This document shows positions 44,157-54,236 of a stretch of DNA of 64,000 nucleotides, one piece after another (the stretch's first letter is position 1; the number at the start of each line of letters is the position of its first letter). A program made the translations under genes and the position numbers. The DNA comes from Neptunomonas phycophila (GTDB taxonomy: Bacteria > Pseudomonadota > Gammaproteobacteria > Pseudomonadales > Balneatricaceae), in assembly GCF_001922575.1 (NCBI RefSeq), contig NZ_MRCI01000001.1:2480001-2544000 (forward strand). The letters are read 5' to 3'. The notes under the pieces were generated by a model, which saw only the letters and a program-made list of their open reading frames with translations, was not told where the DNA came from and ran no database searches.

Positions 44157-45113
44157 ATGTTTGAAGTTATTATTCAAAATAAAATACAAGAAACACCGAA
44201 TATTGCGAGTTTTGAGCTTGTGCGAGCCGATGGCCAAGCCATGCCTTTGTTTGAAACAGGTAGCCATATAGATGTGCACATATCCGACGCCTTTACCCGC
44301 CAATACTCTTTAATTAACCATTCGCGCTCCAATGAGTTTTATAAGATTGCCGTCTTAAATGATGCTAACTCCCGAGGCGGCTCTGTCGCGCTACATAAAA
44401 ATTTCAATGTAGGTGACCGGCTGACTATTTCAGCCCCTCGCAACCTTTTCCCACTAAATGTGAACAGTGACAAAGTCATGTTATTCGCTGGCGGTATCGG
44501 TATTACCCCTATTATGTCTATGGCAATAGAGCTAGATAGTTTAGGGGTAGATTTTGAACTTCATTACCATACCCGCTCAAAGCAAGACACCGCTTTTTAT
44601 CAACAATTATCAAGTTCGCCATTCTCTTCTAAGGTATTTTTTTACTTCGACGGCGTACCAGAAGCCAAAGGCCATAGCGTTGAAAGCGCCTTAGCCTCCT
44701 TCACAGATAATACCCATTTATATACGTGCGGCCCTGGCGGATATATGGATTATATTTTTAGCACCGCCCAGAATTTACATTGGAAAACTGAAAACCTGCA
44801 TAAAGAAGTCTTTCAAGCGCAGCCAAAACCAACTGAATCAGGTGACAAGCCCTTCAAACTAATTCTAAGTCGCTCGGGCATCGAAATCGATGTAGATGTC
44901 CATCAAAGCGCACTTGAAGCCATAGAGGATGCCGGCGTTGATATCGACATGTCCTGCGAAATGGGGATATGTGGTGCTTGCTTGACCACCGTCATCGAAG
45001 GTCAGCCAGACCATAGAGACGAGTTCTTAACAGCTGATGAGAAGTCGAAAAATAATCAATTCACGCCCTGCTGCTCACGTGCATTGAGTGATTCATTGAC
45101 CATAGACCTATAA
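44157..45113 (+). CDS. VanB-like oxygenase reductase (FMN, NAD(P)H, plant-type 2Fe-2S)
   Basis: A 318-residue phthalate-dioxygenase-reductase-type protein. In order: a flavin-binding barrel (TRQYSLINHSRSNEFYKIAV), an NAD domain (LFAGGIGITPIMSMA, LYTCGPGGYMDYI) and a C-terminal ferredoxin with the cluster motif CEMGICGACLTTV plus a distal cysteine in FTPCCSRA. It passes electrons from NAD(P)H to the Rieske oxygenase encoded just before it. Purine-rich GAAAGGA precedes the ATG. Confidence 0.93.
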   Translation: MFEVIIQNKIQETPNIASFELVRADGQAMPLFETGSHIDVHISDAFTRQYSLINHSRSNEFYKIAVLNDANSRGGSVALHKNFNVGDRLTISAPRNLFPLNVNSDKVMLFAGGIGITPIMSMAIELDSLGVDFELHYHTRSKQDTAFYQQLSSSPFSSKVFFYFDGVPEAKGHSVESALASFTDNTHLYTCGPGGYMDYIFSTAQNLHWKTENLHKEVFQAQPKPTESGDKPFKLILSRSGIEIDVDVHQSALEAIEDAGVDIDMSCEMGICGACLTTVIEGQPDHRDEFLTADEKSKNNQFTPCCSRALSDSLTIDL

Positions 45114-45226
45114 CCTAAACAAAAGTATTGCCACATAATTTATGAACAGAGCTTTTTGGTCGCCTCTATATGTCGCTAATTGCTCTGTTAGCAACCGCTT
45201 AACTGCGACCATGGCGCAACAATAAC

Positions 45227-46213
45227 TTACGGTAAAGCACGTTCGACCAGCTTATTAAGACTTCCATCATGCTGAAACCCTGCAGAGTCTGCCAATGGGG
45301 TTTCTAGGGGTGGGAAGCAACCGAATAATTGCTCGATCATAGGATCAACATCGTAACGCACCAGTTCATGCGCCTTTTGCTGGTAAACCGAGCCTATTGC
45401 TGATACTAACTCAGCCATACTAAAACAAAGCGTTGGTAGGGTAAATGTCCTCCCTGCCTCCATTTTGCTCTCTTCTACGACGGCCGCATGCATCAAATTT
45501 TCGACCACATTCGGTAATGACGATGCCCACGTTTTTGCCTCGGGAGACATCGGACAGACAAATGCGTGCCCTTGTGAGACTTGCCTAATGATGTCACTCA
45601 GAAAAGCTGACAGCTGCCCCGTTTCTGCAGGTGGACGAGCCAAAACACCAGGCAAACGCAGAGAGCGACCATCCACCCAGCCTCGGCGACTAAAGTCACT
45701 AATCATCACTTCACCTACCACCTTATGAGCGCCGTAACTCAATTGCGGGTTGAGTGGAGTGGCATCAGTAACTCGGTCAGGCAGTTGACCAAACACAGCA
45801 ATACTACTGGCAAACACCAACCTAGGTTTACCCTGACCTGCCAGCGTCTGCCTTTTGCAGGCCTCTAGCAGTGTGATAGTGGCATCAATATTTACTTGAC
45901 GCGCCAGCGCTTCATTCTGTTCTGCCATACCACCGGGAATACTGGCCAGATGAAAAATAACATCTATGGATGACTGTTTAAGAAGCTCAGACAACCATGT
46001 CTGATCAGCCAAGTCGCCGCTGTGCATTGCTATGGTTACGTTTTTCTTTACCGGCTTTGAGGGGAATGCGCTATCAAAGTGGCGATCGATCAACGTCAGT
46101 TCAGAAACGGCTTTTACCTCCCCTTCGCGTTTAAGCGAAGGGGGCATAGAAAGCAGGTAGTTGGTCAACGCTTGACCAACAAACCCATTAGCACCAGTGA
46201 TTACAACATGCAT
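45227..46213 (-). CDS. NAD-dependent epimerase/dehydratase-family SDR (DenD-like)
   Basis: A 328-residue extended SDR. The Rossmann motif is VVITGANGFVGQAL; the active site has S in FASSIAVFG and Y-x3-K in SYGAHKVVGE. It resembles D-erythronate dehydrogenase and related sugar-acid enzymes. It is the last gene of the long minus-strand operon, 21 bases after the FAH gene. It may oxidise a hydroxylated side product; function not defined. Confidence 0.85.
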   Translation of the reverse strand: MHVVITGANGFVGQALTNYLLSMPPSLKREGEVKAVSELTLIDRHFDSAFPSKPVKKNVTIAMHSGDLADQTWLSELLKQSSIDVIFHLASIPGGMAEQNEALARQVNIDATITLLEACKRQTLAGQGKPRLVFASSIAVFGQLPDRVTDATPLNPQLSYGAHKVVGEVMISDFSRRGWVDGRSLRLPGVLARPPAETGQLSAFLSDIIRQVSQGHAFVCPMSPEAKTWASSLPNVVENLMHAAVVEESKMEAGRTFTLPTLCFSMAELVSAIGSVYQQKAHELVRYDVDPMIEQLFGCFPPLETPLADSAGFQHDGSLNKLVERALP

Positions 46214-46234
46214 GATGTGCCCTTTTTACTCTTT

Positions 46235-47224
46235 TTAAACGGAGGTGTTGGGCACAACTTTTTGCTCTATCACACCAAAAGGGCCTTCACGGCCGTCATC
46301 GAACACCGCTTGCATTCTCACCTTGTCACCAAAGCGCATAAATTGTGTTTTGATGTCGCCTAAGTCAATTTTTTCAATGACTCGTCGCTCAGCAATACAT
46401 GCAGAACCCGCCGCTCTTGATTTATTAGATACGGTACCAGAGCCTAGTATGCAGCCAGCGGTCAGTTTCCGACTTCTTGCCGCATGCGCTATTAACTCAG
46501 GAAACGAAAAGTTCATTTCGCTGGCATGAGGCTCGCCAAAACGCTCATCGTTCCAAGTCACGTTCAGGTGCATATTGACACGGCCATTTTCCCAAGCGGC
46601 ACCTAACTCATCCGGTGTTACGGCTATTGGTGCAAAACTTGACGAAGGCTTAGCCTGTAAAAAACCAAAGCCCGAGTTCATTTCTCGGGGGCCTAATGCT
46701 CGCAGGCTCCAATCGTTAATTTGAACAATTAATCGTATGGCTTGGGCCGCCTGCTCAACAGAAGCAGACATGGGAACTTCGGCCATCACGACACCAAACT
46801 CCCCTTCAAAATCAATTCCGTCAGCCTCGCTCGGCATTGGGATATCAACGGTTGGCCCCTGAAAATCATCGCTGGCTCCTTGATACATAACCGGAATTGT
46901 ATCGAAGTCGGCAATAGGGTCTGTATTAAACGCTTCTTCCATTAATTTACCGTGATTTAAAAACGCTGAAGCGTCCAGCCACTGAGGGCTTCTCGGTAAA
47001 GGCGCGCTACAAACTGAGGGCTCAAAATCAAATGCATTGGTTAGCAGGCCATCATTCAACTGTTGATATAAAGCTTGTAAGTCTGCCTCTACGGCTTGCC
47101 AGTTTTGAACAGCCGTTAATAAGTTAGGGGCGATGGCTGAAGCATCGACAGCCTTACGTAAATCGTTAGAAACTAAATGTAAACGACCATCTAATGTACC
47201 ATCAGGTAATGTTGCAAATTTCAT
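46235..47224 (-). CDS. fumarylacetoacetate hydrolase-family enzyme
   Basis: A 329-residue FAH-family protein of the long type that carries an N-terminal domain. The metal ligands appear in DFEGEFGVVMAEV; further motifs are NDWSLRAL, GFLQAKPSSSFAPIAVTPDE and GCILGSGTVSNKS. Relatives include fumarylacetoacetase-like and acylpyruvate hydrolases. It lies 28 bases after the cupin gene in the operon. Likely hydrolyses a ring-cleavage diketo acid. Clearly different from the FAH enzyme at 37198. Confidence 0.88.
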   Translation of the reverse strand: MKFATLPDGTLDGRLHLVSNDLRKAVDASAIAPNLLTAVQNWQAVEADLQALYQQLNDGLLTNAFDFEPSVCSAPLPRSPQWLDASAFLNHGKLMEEAFNTDPIADFDTIPVMYQGASDDFQGPTVDIPMPSEADGIDFEGEFGVVMAEVPMSASVEQAAQAIRLIVQINDWSLRALGPREMNSGFGFLQAKPSSSFAPIAVTPDELGAAWENGRVNMHLNVTWNDERFGEPHASEMNFSFPELIAHAARSRKLTAGCILGSGTVSNKSRAAGSACIAERRVIEKIDLGDIKTQFMRFGDKVRMQAVFDDGREGPFGVIEQKVVPNTSV

Positions 47225-47252
47225 GTAATCTCCTTGTTCCGATAAACCTGAT

Positions 47253-47828
47253 TTATGCGATAGCTTTAGCTAGTTGGTCGTCATATTGCCCACCTACTAG
47301 AATGAACAAAATACGGCACATCTTTCCAGAGCGATTAGCCCAGGCATGATTGGTTCCTCTTTGAACAACAACACTACCCGGCTTTAAGACGGCTTCATCT
47401 TTATCAACAATGAGTGTTAACTCGCCTTCTATCACGATGCCGTAATCAACTGATTCCGTGCGATGCATCAGAGGATGCGGGGAATCGTTTTTGACAGTTG
47501 AAAGGTTTTCATCACCCACACTCGAAAACATATCTTTCATTTTTTCGTGGCCGTGCTGTAAGTACTCTTGCGTGTCCGGTGGAATATCAACAAATCGAAT
47601 ACGCGTACCTTCTTGTGGGGGCGGCAATACAACATCCCCTAGCGTGGGATCGACTTCAGTGGCACTAATCGGCGCTGGAGTCTTACTGGTATTCCACACT
47701 TCATGAAAACGAGTGCCGGGAACCGCCTCAAGGTCTACAACCGTTTTTAAAGGGCTATTATCAATAATAACCGCGTGGCCATTCTCATCATGCCCAGTGA
47801 CCACTCGGTAAATGTCAGGAAAGCTCAT
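47253..47828 (-). CDS. cupin-domain protein
   Basis: A 191-residue protein. The N-terminal 90 residues are of unknown type (YRVVTGHDENGHAVIIDN). The C-terminal part is a cupin barrel with PLMHRTESVDYGIVIEGELT and VQRGTNHAWANRSG. The usual metal-ligand pattern is present (H in MHRTES, H in NHAW). Cupins of this form sit in aromatic degradation operons beside flavin monooxygenases. It could be a small dioxygenase, isomerase or regulator; not resolved. Confidence 0.82.
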   Translation of the reverse strand: MSFPDIYRVVTGHDENGHAVIIDNSPLKTVVDLEAVPGTRFHEVWNTSKTPAPISATEVDPTLGDVVLPPPQEGTRIRFVDIPPDTQEYLQHGHEKMKDMFSSVGDENLSTVKNDSPHPLMHRTESVDYGIVIEGELTLIVDKDEAVLKPGSVVVQRGTNHAWANRSGKMCRILFILVGGQYDDQLAKAIA

Positions 47829-47895
47829 AAACCAGCCTCTTAAAAATAAAAAAAAGCAGCGATCTCGGATCAGGAATCACGCTGCCCAAAGGATG

Positions 47896-49026
47896 CTAGA
47901 TAGGTTGGCTCAGCGCGATAAGAGACTCTTTCATGATATTAGAGTGCTCTTCCTTATCACCTCCATGTATCTCTATGCGAGAAAGTTGAGCTGAGTTTTC
48001 AACCACTAATCGGCAGCGCTCCCAACGACGCTTAAAAAAGTTGTCTAGAGCCGTATCAAGCTCATTTGTTTTTATCAATTCTTCTGCGAGCACGATTCCA
48101 CTTTCGATACCAATACCAGCACCCGAAGCCAAATGTGGTGTAGTAGCAGCAACCGTATCTCCAATCATGACTAGACGCCCACGGTTCCAGGAATCTTTTA
48201 CCAGCACATTAGCTAACGGGCGGTAATCAATATTCGCTGTTTCTTCATAAGCATGAGGTATAAGTGATTGAACCGTGGGATTAGGAAACTCTTCCATTAA
48301 CTTGGCAAACCTTTCAGGCCAAGTGGCGCGGTCCATCCGCTCTTTGATAGGACGGTCTTCGGTAATAAACATATACATGTGGGTATCTGAGACGGGATTA
48401 ACACCCAGCTTCAAGTGGTTACCAATCCACATATTGACTCGCTTAATCTCTGGTGGCCGCGGCATAATGGCTCGCCAAACACCTTGACCAATGTATTCTG
48501 GCTCGGGTTCTTGCGGGAAAAACTTTTTACGTAAGCCGGAGTTAACTCCATCCGCTCCAACAACTAAATCGTATTCTTGAGAGGTGCCATCCGTAAACTC
48601 GACTTTGGCACTCTCATTAGTCAATGTAATCTCTTTATAGGTACACCCTAGTCGTACATTTACACCAGAAGCGATGGTCGTCTCGGACATGATTCGAGCC
48701 AGTGTTGGCCTAAAAATCCCCCCACTTCCACCAACGCTAGACCCTACGGGGCTAGGGGTAGGTAGCTCCATTAATAAAGGCCCGTGGGCTAAGTGCATAC
48801 TTACACCATCAGTGACACAACCTTTTTTTACAACTTCTTCATAAAGGCCAAGCGTTTCAAGTGCACGCAATGTAGCACCATTGATAGTGATCCCAGCACC
48901 TAGCTCACACCATTCAGGGTCGATCTCCACTAGATCCACTTTAAAGCCATTGCGCCGCATACTAATCGATGCCGACATCCCGGAAAAACCACCACCAATA
49001 ACCAACACGCTGTTTACAGCTGACAT
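47896..49026 (-). CDS. FAD-dependent aromatic monooxygenase (UbiH/salicylate hydroxylase-like)
   Basis: A 376-residue class A flavin monooxygenase. FAD-binding motifs: VIGGGFSGMSASISM at the start, LVVGADGVNSGLR in the middle and LVMIGDTVAATTPHLASGAG near the end. It should hydroxylate a phenolic or pyridine ring using NAD(P)H and O2. It lies 14 bases after the Rieske ferredoxin gene. Relatives include salicylate, 3-hydroxybenzoate and 6-hydroxynicotinate hydroxylases. The substrate is not resolved. Confidence 0.92.
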   Translation of the reverse strand: MSAVNSVLVIGGGFSGMSASISMRRNGFKVDLVEIDPEWCELGAGITINGATLRALETLGLYEEVVKKGCVTDGVSMHLAHGPLLMELPTPSPVGSSVGGSGGIFRPTLARIMSETTIASGVNVRLGCTYKEITLTNESAKVEFTDGTSQEYDLVVGADGVNSGLRKKFFPQEPEPEYIGQGVWRAIMPRPPEIKRVNMWIGNHLKLGVNPVSDTHMYMFITEDRPIKERMDRATWPERFAKLMEEFPNPTVQSLIPHAYEETANIDYRPLANVLVKDSWNRGRLVMIGDTVAATTPHLASGAGIGIESGIVLAEELIKTNELDTALDNFFKRRWERCRLVVENSAQLSRIEIHGGDKEEHSNIMKESLIALSQPI

Positions 49027-49039
49027 AGGCTTACTCCCA

Positions 49040-49414
49040 TTAATTTTTATTCTTTTCTAAATCAGTGCGTGAAACCGAAGCATTACCCTCAGCATCAACG
49101 CAAATAACAATTTTTTTTAGCCGTTGTCCAAGACAAGGGCCTTGAATACAAAGCCCTGTTTTAGGTTCAAACAACGCTCCATGTGCATGGCAACATACAT
49201 AGCTTTTAGCACTATTCATGTAGGCATCTTTTCGCCATGCCATGGGTGCCCCGTTAATATGCGGACATGCATTACGCCACCCAAAAAGCTGTCCATCTGA
49301 CTTAACAACAAAAAAAACATCGTTGCCGTCATCATTGGTAAGAAAGCCTCTTGCACCTCCTTCCTCTAAGTCCTCAAGATTACCAAGAGGGTAACGGTCA
49401 GATACCTCGTTCAT
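49040..49414 (-). CDS. small Rieske 2Fe-2S protein
   Basis: A 124-residue Rieske protein. Cluster motifs are CPHINGAP and CHAHGALFEP, separated by a longer loop than usual (WRKDAYMNSAKSY). It resembles the Rieske ferredoxins or NirD-like proteins that serve oxygenases, but is paired here with a flavin monooxygenase gene. It overlaps the end of the MMPL gene by 4 bases (ATGA type). It may donate electrons to an oxygenase of the cluster. Confidence 0.88.
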   Translation of the reverse strand: MNEVSDRYPLGNLEDLEEGGARGFLTNDDGNDVFFVVKSDGQLFGWRNACPHINGAPMAWRKDAYMNSAKSYVCCHAHGALFEPKTGLCIQGPCLGQRLKKIVICVDAEGNASVSRTDLEKNKN

Positions 49415-51816
49415 ACAGTGACTGCATTTTTAGCTTCAACCGGTTGGCTGATGACATTAGGTTTTAAAAGAAAATGCGCTAGGGCAGGCAGCAAGATCAA
49501 AGCACCTAGCATGTTCCACAAGAACATAAATGACAGTAGCAACCCCATATCGGCTTGGAATTTAATCGGGCTGAACACCCAAGTAATAACACCGACCGAA
49601 AGCGTCACCCCGGTTAACATCACCACTTTTCCGGTAAAGTTCAGTGCTTTCAAATAGGATTGGGACAGACTGTGCCCTTCCCTTAGGCCGACTAATGTTA
49701 TGGACAAAATATACAAGGCGTAGTCAATCCCGATACCTACACCAAGAGCAATAACGGGCAATGTGGCAACTTTTACACCCATCCCTAGTTGCACCATCAA
49801 CGCTTCAACCATAATTGATGTCAGCATCAGCGGTAGGATTGCAACAATAACCGCCTTGATCGATCTAAAGGTCACAAACGACAGTAAACCAACGGCGCCA
49901 TATACCAAGAACAGCATTTGATACCAGGCCGCTTTAACTGAAATATTAGTGGCTGCTTGAATACCAGCACTACCGGCAGCTAAGAGGAACTGAACCTGAT
50001 CGGTATCATTTTGAGCAGCAAAATTCTCTACATGATTAACAACATTGGTTAATGTATCTGCTTTGTGATCTTGTAAGTAGACATACAAGGTTAATAAATT
50101 GCAGCTGTCATTATATAAACCGCGTGGCGCGCCAGCTGTCATGTAATTCAGCATGCTCTGGTTAGGTAAAAACTCATACCATTTAGGGTTGCCTTCATTA
50201 AGCCCTGACAAAACCCGTCGTGATAAAAGTGCTAAGGAGTTAGTAGATTCGACGCCAGGCAATTGTTTGAGCTGCCATTCTAATGTGTCAATTTTATTGA
50301 GTGTTTCGTATTGAGAACACTCGCCATCAGGCGTCTTAATCATGATGGCCAGCACATCACTTGAAGCACCATAGTGGTCGTTCATAAATGCGACATCGTT
50401 GTTGTAGCGGCTGTCTTTTCTCAGCTCTGGCGCGCCCTGATCAAGATCGCCTATCTTCAGTTGCGTGCTAAGTGCAAAGGCACCAATGGTGAGAAAGGCT
50501 CCTCCAACAAGCGCCCCTATAGCCCACTTACGTTGCGTAAATTTATCTAAAAAAGCCCATAGTTTTGGTGCTTGTTTTATATCGTAGCCCGCACTTTCAT
50601 TAATAACACTGCGTTTAGCAGCACGAGGACTCACACCCACATATGACAGCAAAATTGGTAATAAAATAAGGTTAGTAAACACCAAAACGGCCACACCAAT
50701 TGAAGCAGCTACAGCCAATTCTTGGATGACTTTAATGTCAATAACCAGTAATACAGCAAAACCAACCGCATCGGCTAATAACGCAGTTAAACCTGCCAAA
50801 AATAAACGGCGAAACGTAAAACGAGCGGCGACAAGCTTGCTATAACCGCGTCCGATGTCTTGCATTATGCCGTTCATTTTTTGAGCGCCATGGCTCATTC
50901 CGATGGCAAAAACTAAAAATGGGACAAGGATAGAATACGGGTCTAAAACATAACCCAATGTTGGTAGGATACCCAGTTGCCAGACCACCGCTAAAATAGA
51001 TGCCGCTACAACTAACAACGTAGATCGAACACAGCGTGTGTACCAATAAACCATACCCGTAGCGATAAGCACGGCAAGAGCAAAGAAAGAGAGTACAGCC
51101 TCAACCCCTTCGATCAAATCCCCCATTACCTTAGTGAAACCGGTAATATGAACCTCTACACCTTTGTCTTGGTATTTAGTTCTCAGGTTTTCTAAAAGAT
51201 CAGAGTATTTAGCGTAATCCAACGGCTCGCCAGTAGAGGCTTCACCTAAAAGCGGCATATAGATGATCGTTGATTGACCATCAACGGCGATTAGCTGCCC
51301 TATTTGACCTGAGCGCGCTACATTGTTTTTTAGCTGATCAAGGCTGGCAGGCGATCCGTCATAATCGTCTGGAATAACAGGCCCGCCATCAAGACCTTGC
51401 TCTGTTATACCTATCCAACGTGTCGAAGGAGTCCATAAAGACTTCATCTGTACACGATCGACGCCCGGCAACAAAAAAACTTCATCACTCATTTGGCGTA
51501 ATATATCAAGGTACTCTGCCTGATAGATCGAACCCTTAGGGTTCACCACGGCTATCCTTAACGCATTACCTAACCCAGTTAATTCCTGCTCATACGTCAA
51601 ATAGTTTTGTATGTATTCTTGGTTTTCCGGGAGCGTTTTTTCAAAGCTGGCATTAATCGTTAGCTTGGTAGCCTGCCATGCGAAGAAAACAGTCAACAAA
51701 CTACAAATAAGAATAACGACTATCCGGTTATTGAATAGAACTCTTTCAAGTAATGATCCGGTTTGCGGATCAAACTCAGCAGTGCTTGCTGTTGAGGGGG
51801 ATGGTTGATACTTCAT
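49411..51816 (-). CDS. MMPL/RND-family transporter
   Basis: An 801-residue inner-membrane protein with the RND layout: one helix near residues 30-50, a large periplasmic loop to about 235, a helix bundle (about 235-400), a second loop and a final bundle (about 635-780). Duplicated motifs include DPYSILVPFLVFAIGMSHGA and VIALGVGIGIDYALYILSIT, with the family Gly-Asp pattern GIGIDY. MMPL pumps move hydrophobic molecules or lipids. It overlaps its two neighbours by 4 bases, so it is tightly co-expressed. It works presumably with the YCF48, DUF1329 and DUF1302 proteins. Confidence 0.92.
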   Translation of the reverse strand: MKYQPSPSTASTAEFDPQTGSLLERVLFNNRIVVILICSLLTVFFAWQATKLTINASFEKTLPENQEYIQNYLTYEQELTGLGNALRIAVVNPKGSIYQAEYLDILRQMSDEVFLLPGVDRVQMKSLWTPSTRWIGITEQGLDGGPVIPDDYDGSPASLDQLKNNVARSGQIGQLIAVDGQSTIIYMPLLGEASTGEPLDYAKYSDLLENLRTKYQDKGVEVHITGFTKVMGDLIEGVEAVLSFFALAVLIATGMVYWYTRCVRSTLLVVAASILAVVWQLGILPTLGYVLDPYSILVPFLVFAIGMSHGAQKMNGIMQDIGRGYSKLVAARFTFRRLFLAGLTALLADAVGFAVLLVIDIKVIQELAVAASIGVAVLVFTNLILLPILLSYVGVSPRAAKRSVINESAGYDIKQAPKLWAFLDKFTQRKWAIGALVGGAFLTIGAFALSTQLKIGDLDQGAPELRKDSRYNNDVAFMNDHYGASSDVLAIMIKTPDGECSQYETLNKIDTLEWQLKQLPGVESTNSLALLSRRVLSGLNEGNPKWYEFLPNQSMLNYMTAGAPRGLYNDSCNLLTLYVYLQDHKADTLTNVVNHVENFAAQNDTDQVQFLLAAGSAGIQAATNISVKAAWYQMLFLVYGAVGLLSFVTFRSIKAVIVAILPLMLTSIMVEALMVQLGMGVKVATLPVIALGVGIGIDYALYILSITLVGLREGHSLSQSYLKALNFTGKVVMLTGVTLSVGVITWVFSPIKFQADMGLLLSFMFLWNMLGALILLPALAHFLLKPNVISQPVEAKNAVTV

Positions 51817-52901
51817 TTTGCACTTCCTGAATCAAGAGAGATAGCGCCATTAATACTTAGCGCAAGCACATCGCCGTCTGATTTTTCCAAGATAAAGGTC
51901 AGAGGCGGTAAAGGTTTCTGATTCACTGGGACAAGGGTCGAATTTTTTAACCGAAGCAATAACCCTGCCTGGTTTGCAAATACCAACTGTCCATCTGAGT
52001 CAATTAAGGAGGCGGTAATAGTGGCCGGTATAGGGTTAATTAACTGCTTCCAATTTGCACCGTTGTCCTCTGAGACAAGCGTGTTACCTCGCAAACCAGC
52101 AAGCACTATTTGGTTCGCATCTGGTAGCTGAGCGGTGAAAAAACTACCTTCATAAGGCGTTTCAATGGTTTCGAAAGAATCGCCATTATTATTGGATAGA
52201 GCCACAAAACCTTGTTCACCGGCGATCAATATCCGATTCCCTTGCTTACGAACACTGTATAAGTGCAAACCAAACGGGTTATCGATCCGGGACATCCATG
52301 AATTCCATGTTTGGCCACCATCAAGACTTTCAAAGGCGAACCCATACGCACCCACTACCACTAGGTGCTCGGGGCTAATCAGTAACACATCAAGGAAAGG
52401 CTTATCTGGGCCATCATCCATCAAAAAACGAGCCGTTTCAGCGGCTTCTTGATCATCCTTTAATAAGGCATCGGTCAATAGAGACTCAACTAACGTGTTA
52501 CCGTTTAGCAGAACCTTCCAGCTTTCACCACCATCGGTGGTTCCTAAAACGCTCCCACCATGACCTATGGCGTAACCGGTATGTTCATCAGCAAACGCCA
52601 CACCGGTTAATGTCACACTGATCGGCGAAGGTACTTGGCGCCATGACTTTGCTTGATCATCGGATAATAAAATAAACCCCCGCTCCCCAACAGCGACCAA
52701 GGATTTACCGACATGCGCGCTAGCCAGCAGTACAGAACGTTGCCCTAGTGTGGATATTTCAGAAGGACGTTCGATTGCATCCTTAACAGCAGCGATCGAC
52801 GCTTCATTCTGACCCAGCAGAGAGATACCCAAAGCAATTATCAACAAACGATGCCGGTTAGGTACGAGATACTTATGCACTAACTTGTTAACAATGTTCA
52901 T
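51813..52901 (-). CDS. YCF48-like beta-propeller protein, exported
   Basis: A 362-residue protein with an N-terminal signal (HRLLIIALGISLLGQNEASIA). The body has repeated Asp-box-like units: LSDDQAKSWRQV, TTDGGESWKVL, SLDGGQTWNSW, LSNNNGDSFETI and SEDNGANWKQL, a BNR/YCF48 propeller. In marine and environmental Proteobacteria this family is regularly adjacent to MMPL, DUF1329 and DUF1302 genes. It overlaps the MMPL gene by 4 bases. Probably a periplasmic partner of the transporter; inferred. Confidence 0.87.
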   Translation of the reverse strand: MNIVNKLVHKYLVPNRHRLLIIALGISLLGQNEASIAAVKDAIERPSEISTLGQRSVLLASAHVGKSLVAVGERGFILLSDDQAKSWRQVPSPISVTLTGVAFADEHTGYAIGHGGSVLGTTDGGESWKVLLNGNTLVESLLTDALLKDDQEAAETARFLMDDGPDKPFLDVLLISPEHLVVVGAYGFAFESLDGGQTWNSWMSRIDNPFGLHLYSVRKQGNRILIAGEQGFVALSNNNGDSFETIETPYEGSFFTAQLPDANQIVLAGLRGNTLVSEDNGANWKQLINPIPATITASLIDSDGQLVFANQAGLLLRLKNSTLVPVNQKPLPPLTFILEKSDGDVLALSINGAISLDSGSAK

Positions 52902-52903
52902 AT

Positions 52904-54088
52904 TTAATTGCCTCCCAACGCCAACTCTGACTTGGTAGAACTGGCTTGGCCCGCAAAGAACCGCGTAAAACAGATTAGCGTAATGGTTCCGAGTACCGCT
53001 ACCGCTATTCCTATCCCGTGATAACCCACTAACTTAACGATAGTACCGCCCAAAACCGGCCCTATAGCAGCGCCAGACATTATCATGGCGGGCGTGGCTG
53101 CTAGTGCTCTACCCGATGTATCCAACTTAGCCACTAGGCCAAAGAAAAAGGGGTGCACAAAAATCAAGGCAGCCACAAAGAAAGCAGCCGATGCAGCATA
53201 AAACACAAAGCCGGTGGCATTCATCATGATGTTAGACAAGATCACCTGCAGAATAGGCATTACAAAAAGGACGATCCGTGGCGAAATTTTTTGCTGAAAG
53301 ATACCCGCACAAACCGCGGCTATAATATTGATTAGCGCCAAAGCAATAAGCACCATGGTTATACGATCGGTGCCAAAATCGCGCTCTTGACCCACTCGCT
53401 CCATAAACGCAAAGGTCATCACTTGTGTTAGACCCATCAAGCTAAAGCCTACAACGCCATACCACACACAACTAGGAATCTTAGCGCTAGTCGGGCTCGT
53501 TACACCCTCTTTCTCTTGGGTATTTTTGGAATTTAAATCCATTCTTGGGAAAAATAATGCACACATGACACCTGCTATTACCATGGTTACACCAAAAATA
53601 GTAAACAGTGATTGCCCGCCCACAGACTGAATAACCTTGGGCGCGATTCCCATGAATAAAAAGCCCATAATCCCCAGAGCGAATCCGGCCATGGCAAATA
53701 ATCTGTGAGGGTTTACGTAACGGGCTATGGTGCCATGCGCCATGCTCAGTGCGCAGCTTGCGCTTAAGCCGCCCATTGCATGTAAGGCCGCTAATTCTAA
53801 ATAGACAGTGGTTTTAGAGGCTAAAAAGAAACAAACAGCGCTAACAAAAAACCCAGATGCAGCCACCAAACGGTGATTTAAACGTTTAAATTTAGGGGCG
53901 ACTGTCAGGCTCGCTAACACAGCTCCCGCTAGGAAGAATGTTACTAAGCCTCCCGCTTCCTGGCTGTCAAATTGATAAAAAGCCACCAGCACCCCAACCC
54001 ACAGCGGCATGGCGACCAAGTCAATCATGCCAGCACAATGAGAAATCATTAATGTGGCATTACCTTTAAACCCAAAACGGAAGCTCAT
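52904..54088 (-). CDS. MFS transporter
   Basis: A 394-residue major facilitator with about 12 helices and the usual central polar loop (SKNTQEKEGVTSPTSAK). It ends 2 bases before the YCF48 gene. It may import the aromatic acid substrate or export an intermediate. No diagnostic substrate signature was seen. First gene after a 224-base gap that contains a long hairpin, so it could open a separate transcript. Confidence 0.87.
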   Translation of the reverse strand: MSFRFGFKGNATLMISHCAGMIDLVAMPLWVGVLVAFYQFDSQEAGGLVTFFLAGAVLASLTVAPKFKRLNHRLVAASGFFVSAVCFFLASKTTVYLELAALHAMGGLSASCALSMAHGTIARYVNPHRLFAMAGFALGIMGFLFMGIAPKVIQSVGGQSLFTIFGVTMVIAGVMCALFFPRMDLNSKNTQEKEGVTSPTSAKIPSCVWYGVVGFSLMGLTQVMTFAFMERVGQERDFGTDRITMVLIALALINIIAAVCAGIFQQKISPRIVLFVMPILQVILSNIMMNATGFVFYAASAAFFVAALIFVHPFFFGLVAKLDTSGRALAATPAMIMSGAAIGPVLGGTIVKLVGYHGIGIAVAVLGTITLICFTRFFAGQASSTKSELALGGN

Positions 54089-54236
54089 AGCAAACCTCCT
54101 AGAATAGAGGTAATACTGGTGTGATCCTTAAAAGAATCAGCCCTACACTTCACAGACATCATCAACATATTCTTATCATCCACTTTGTTTATTGTTATCT
54201 TGTGGCAACAGTCATTTACTGTTGGAGGCTTCTTTT

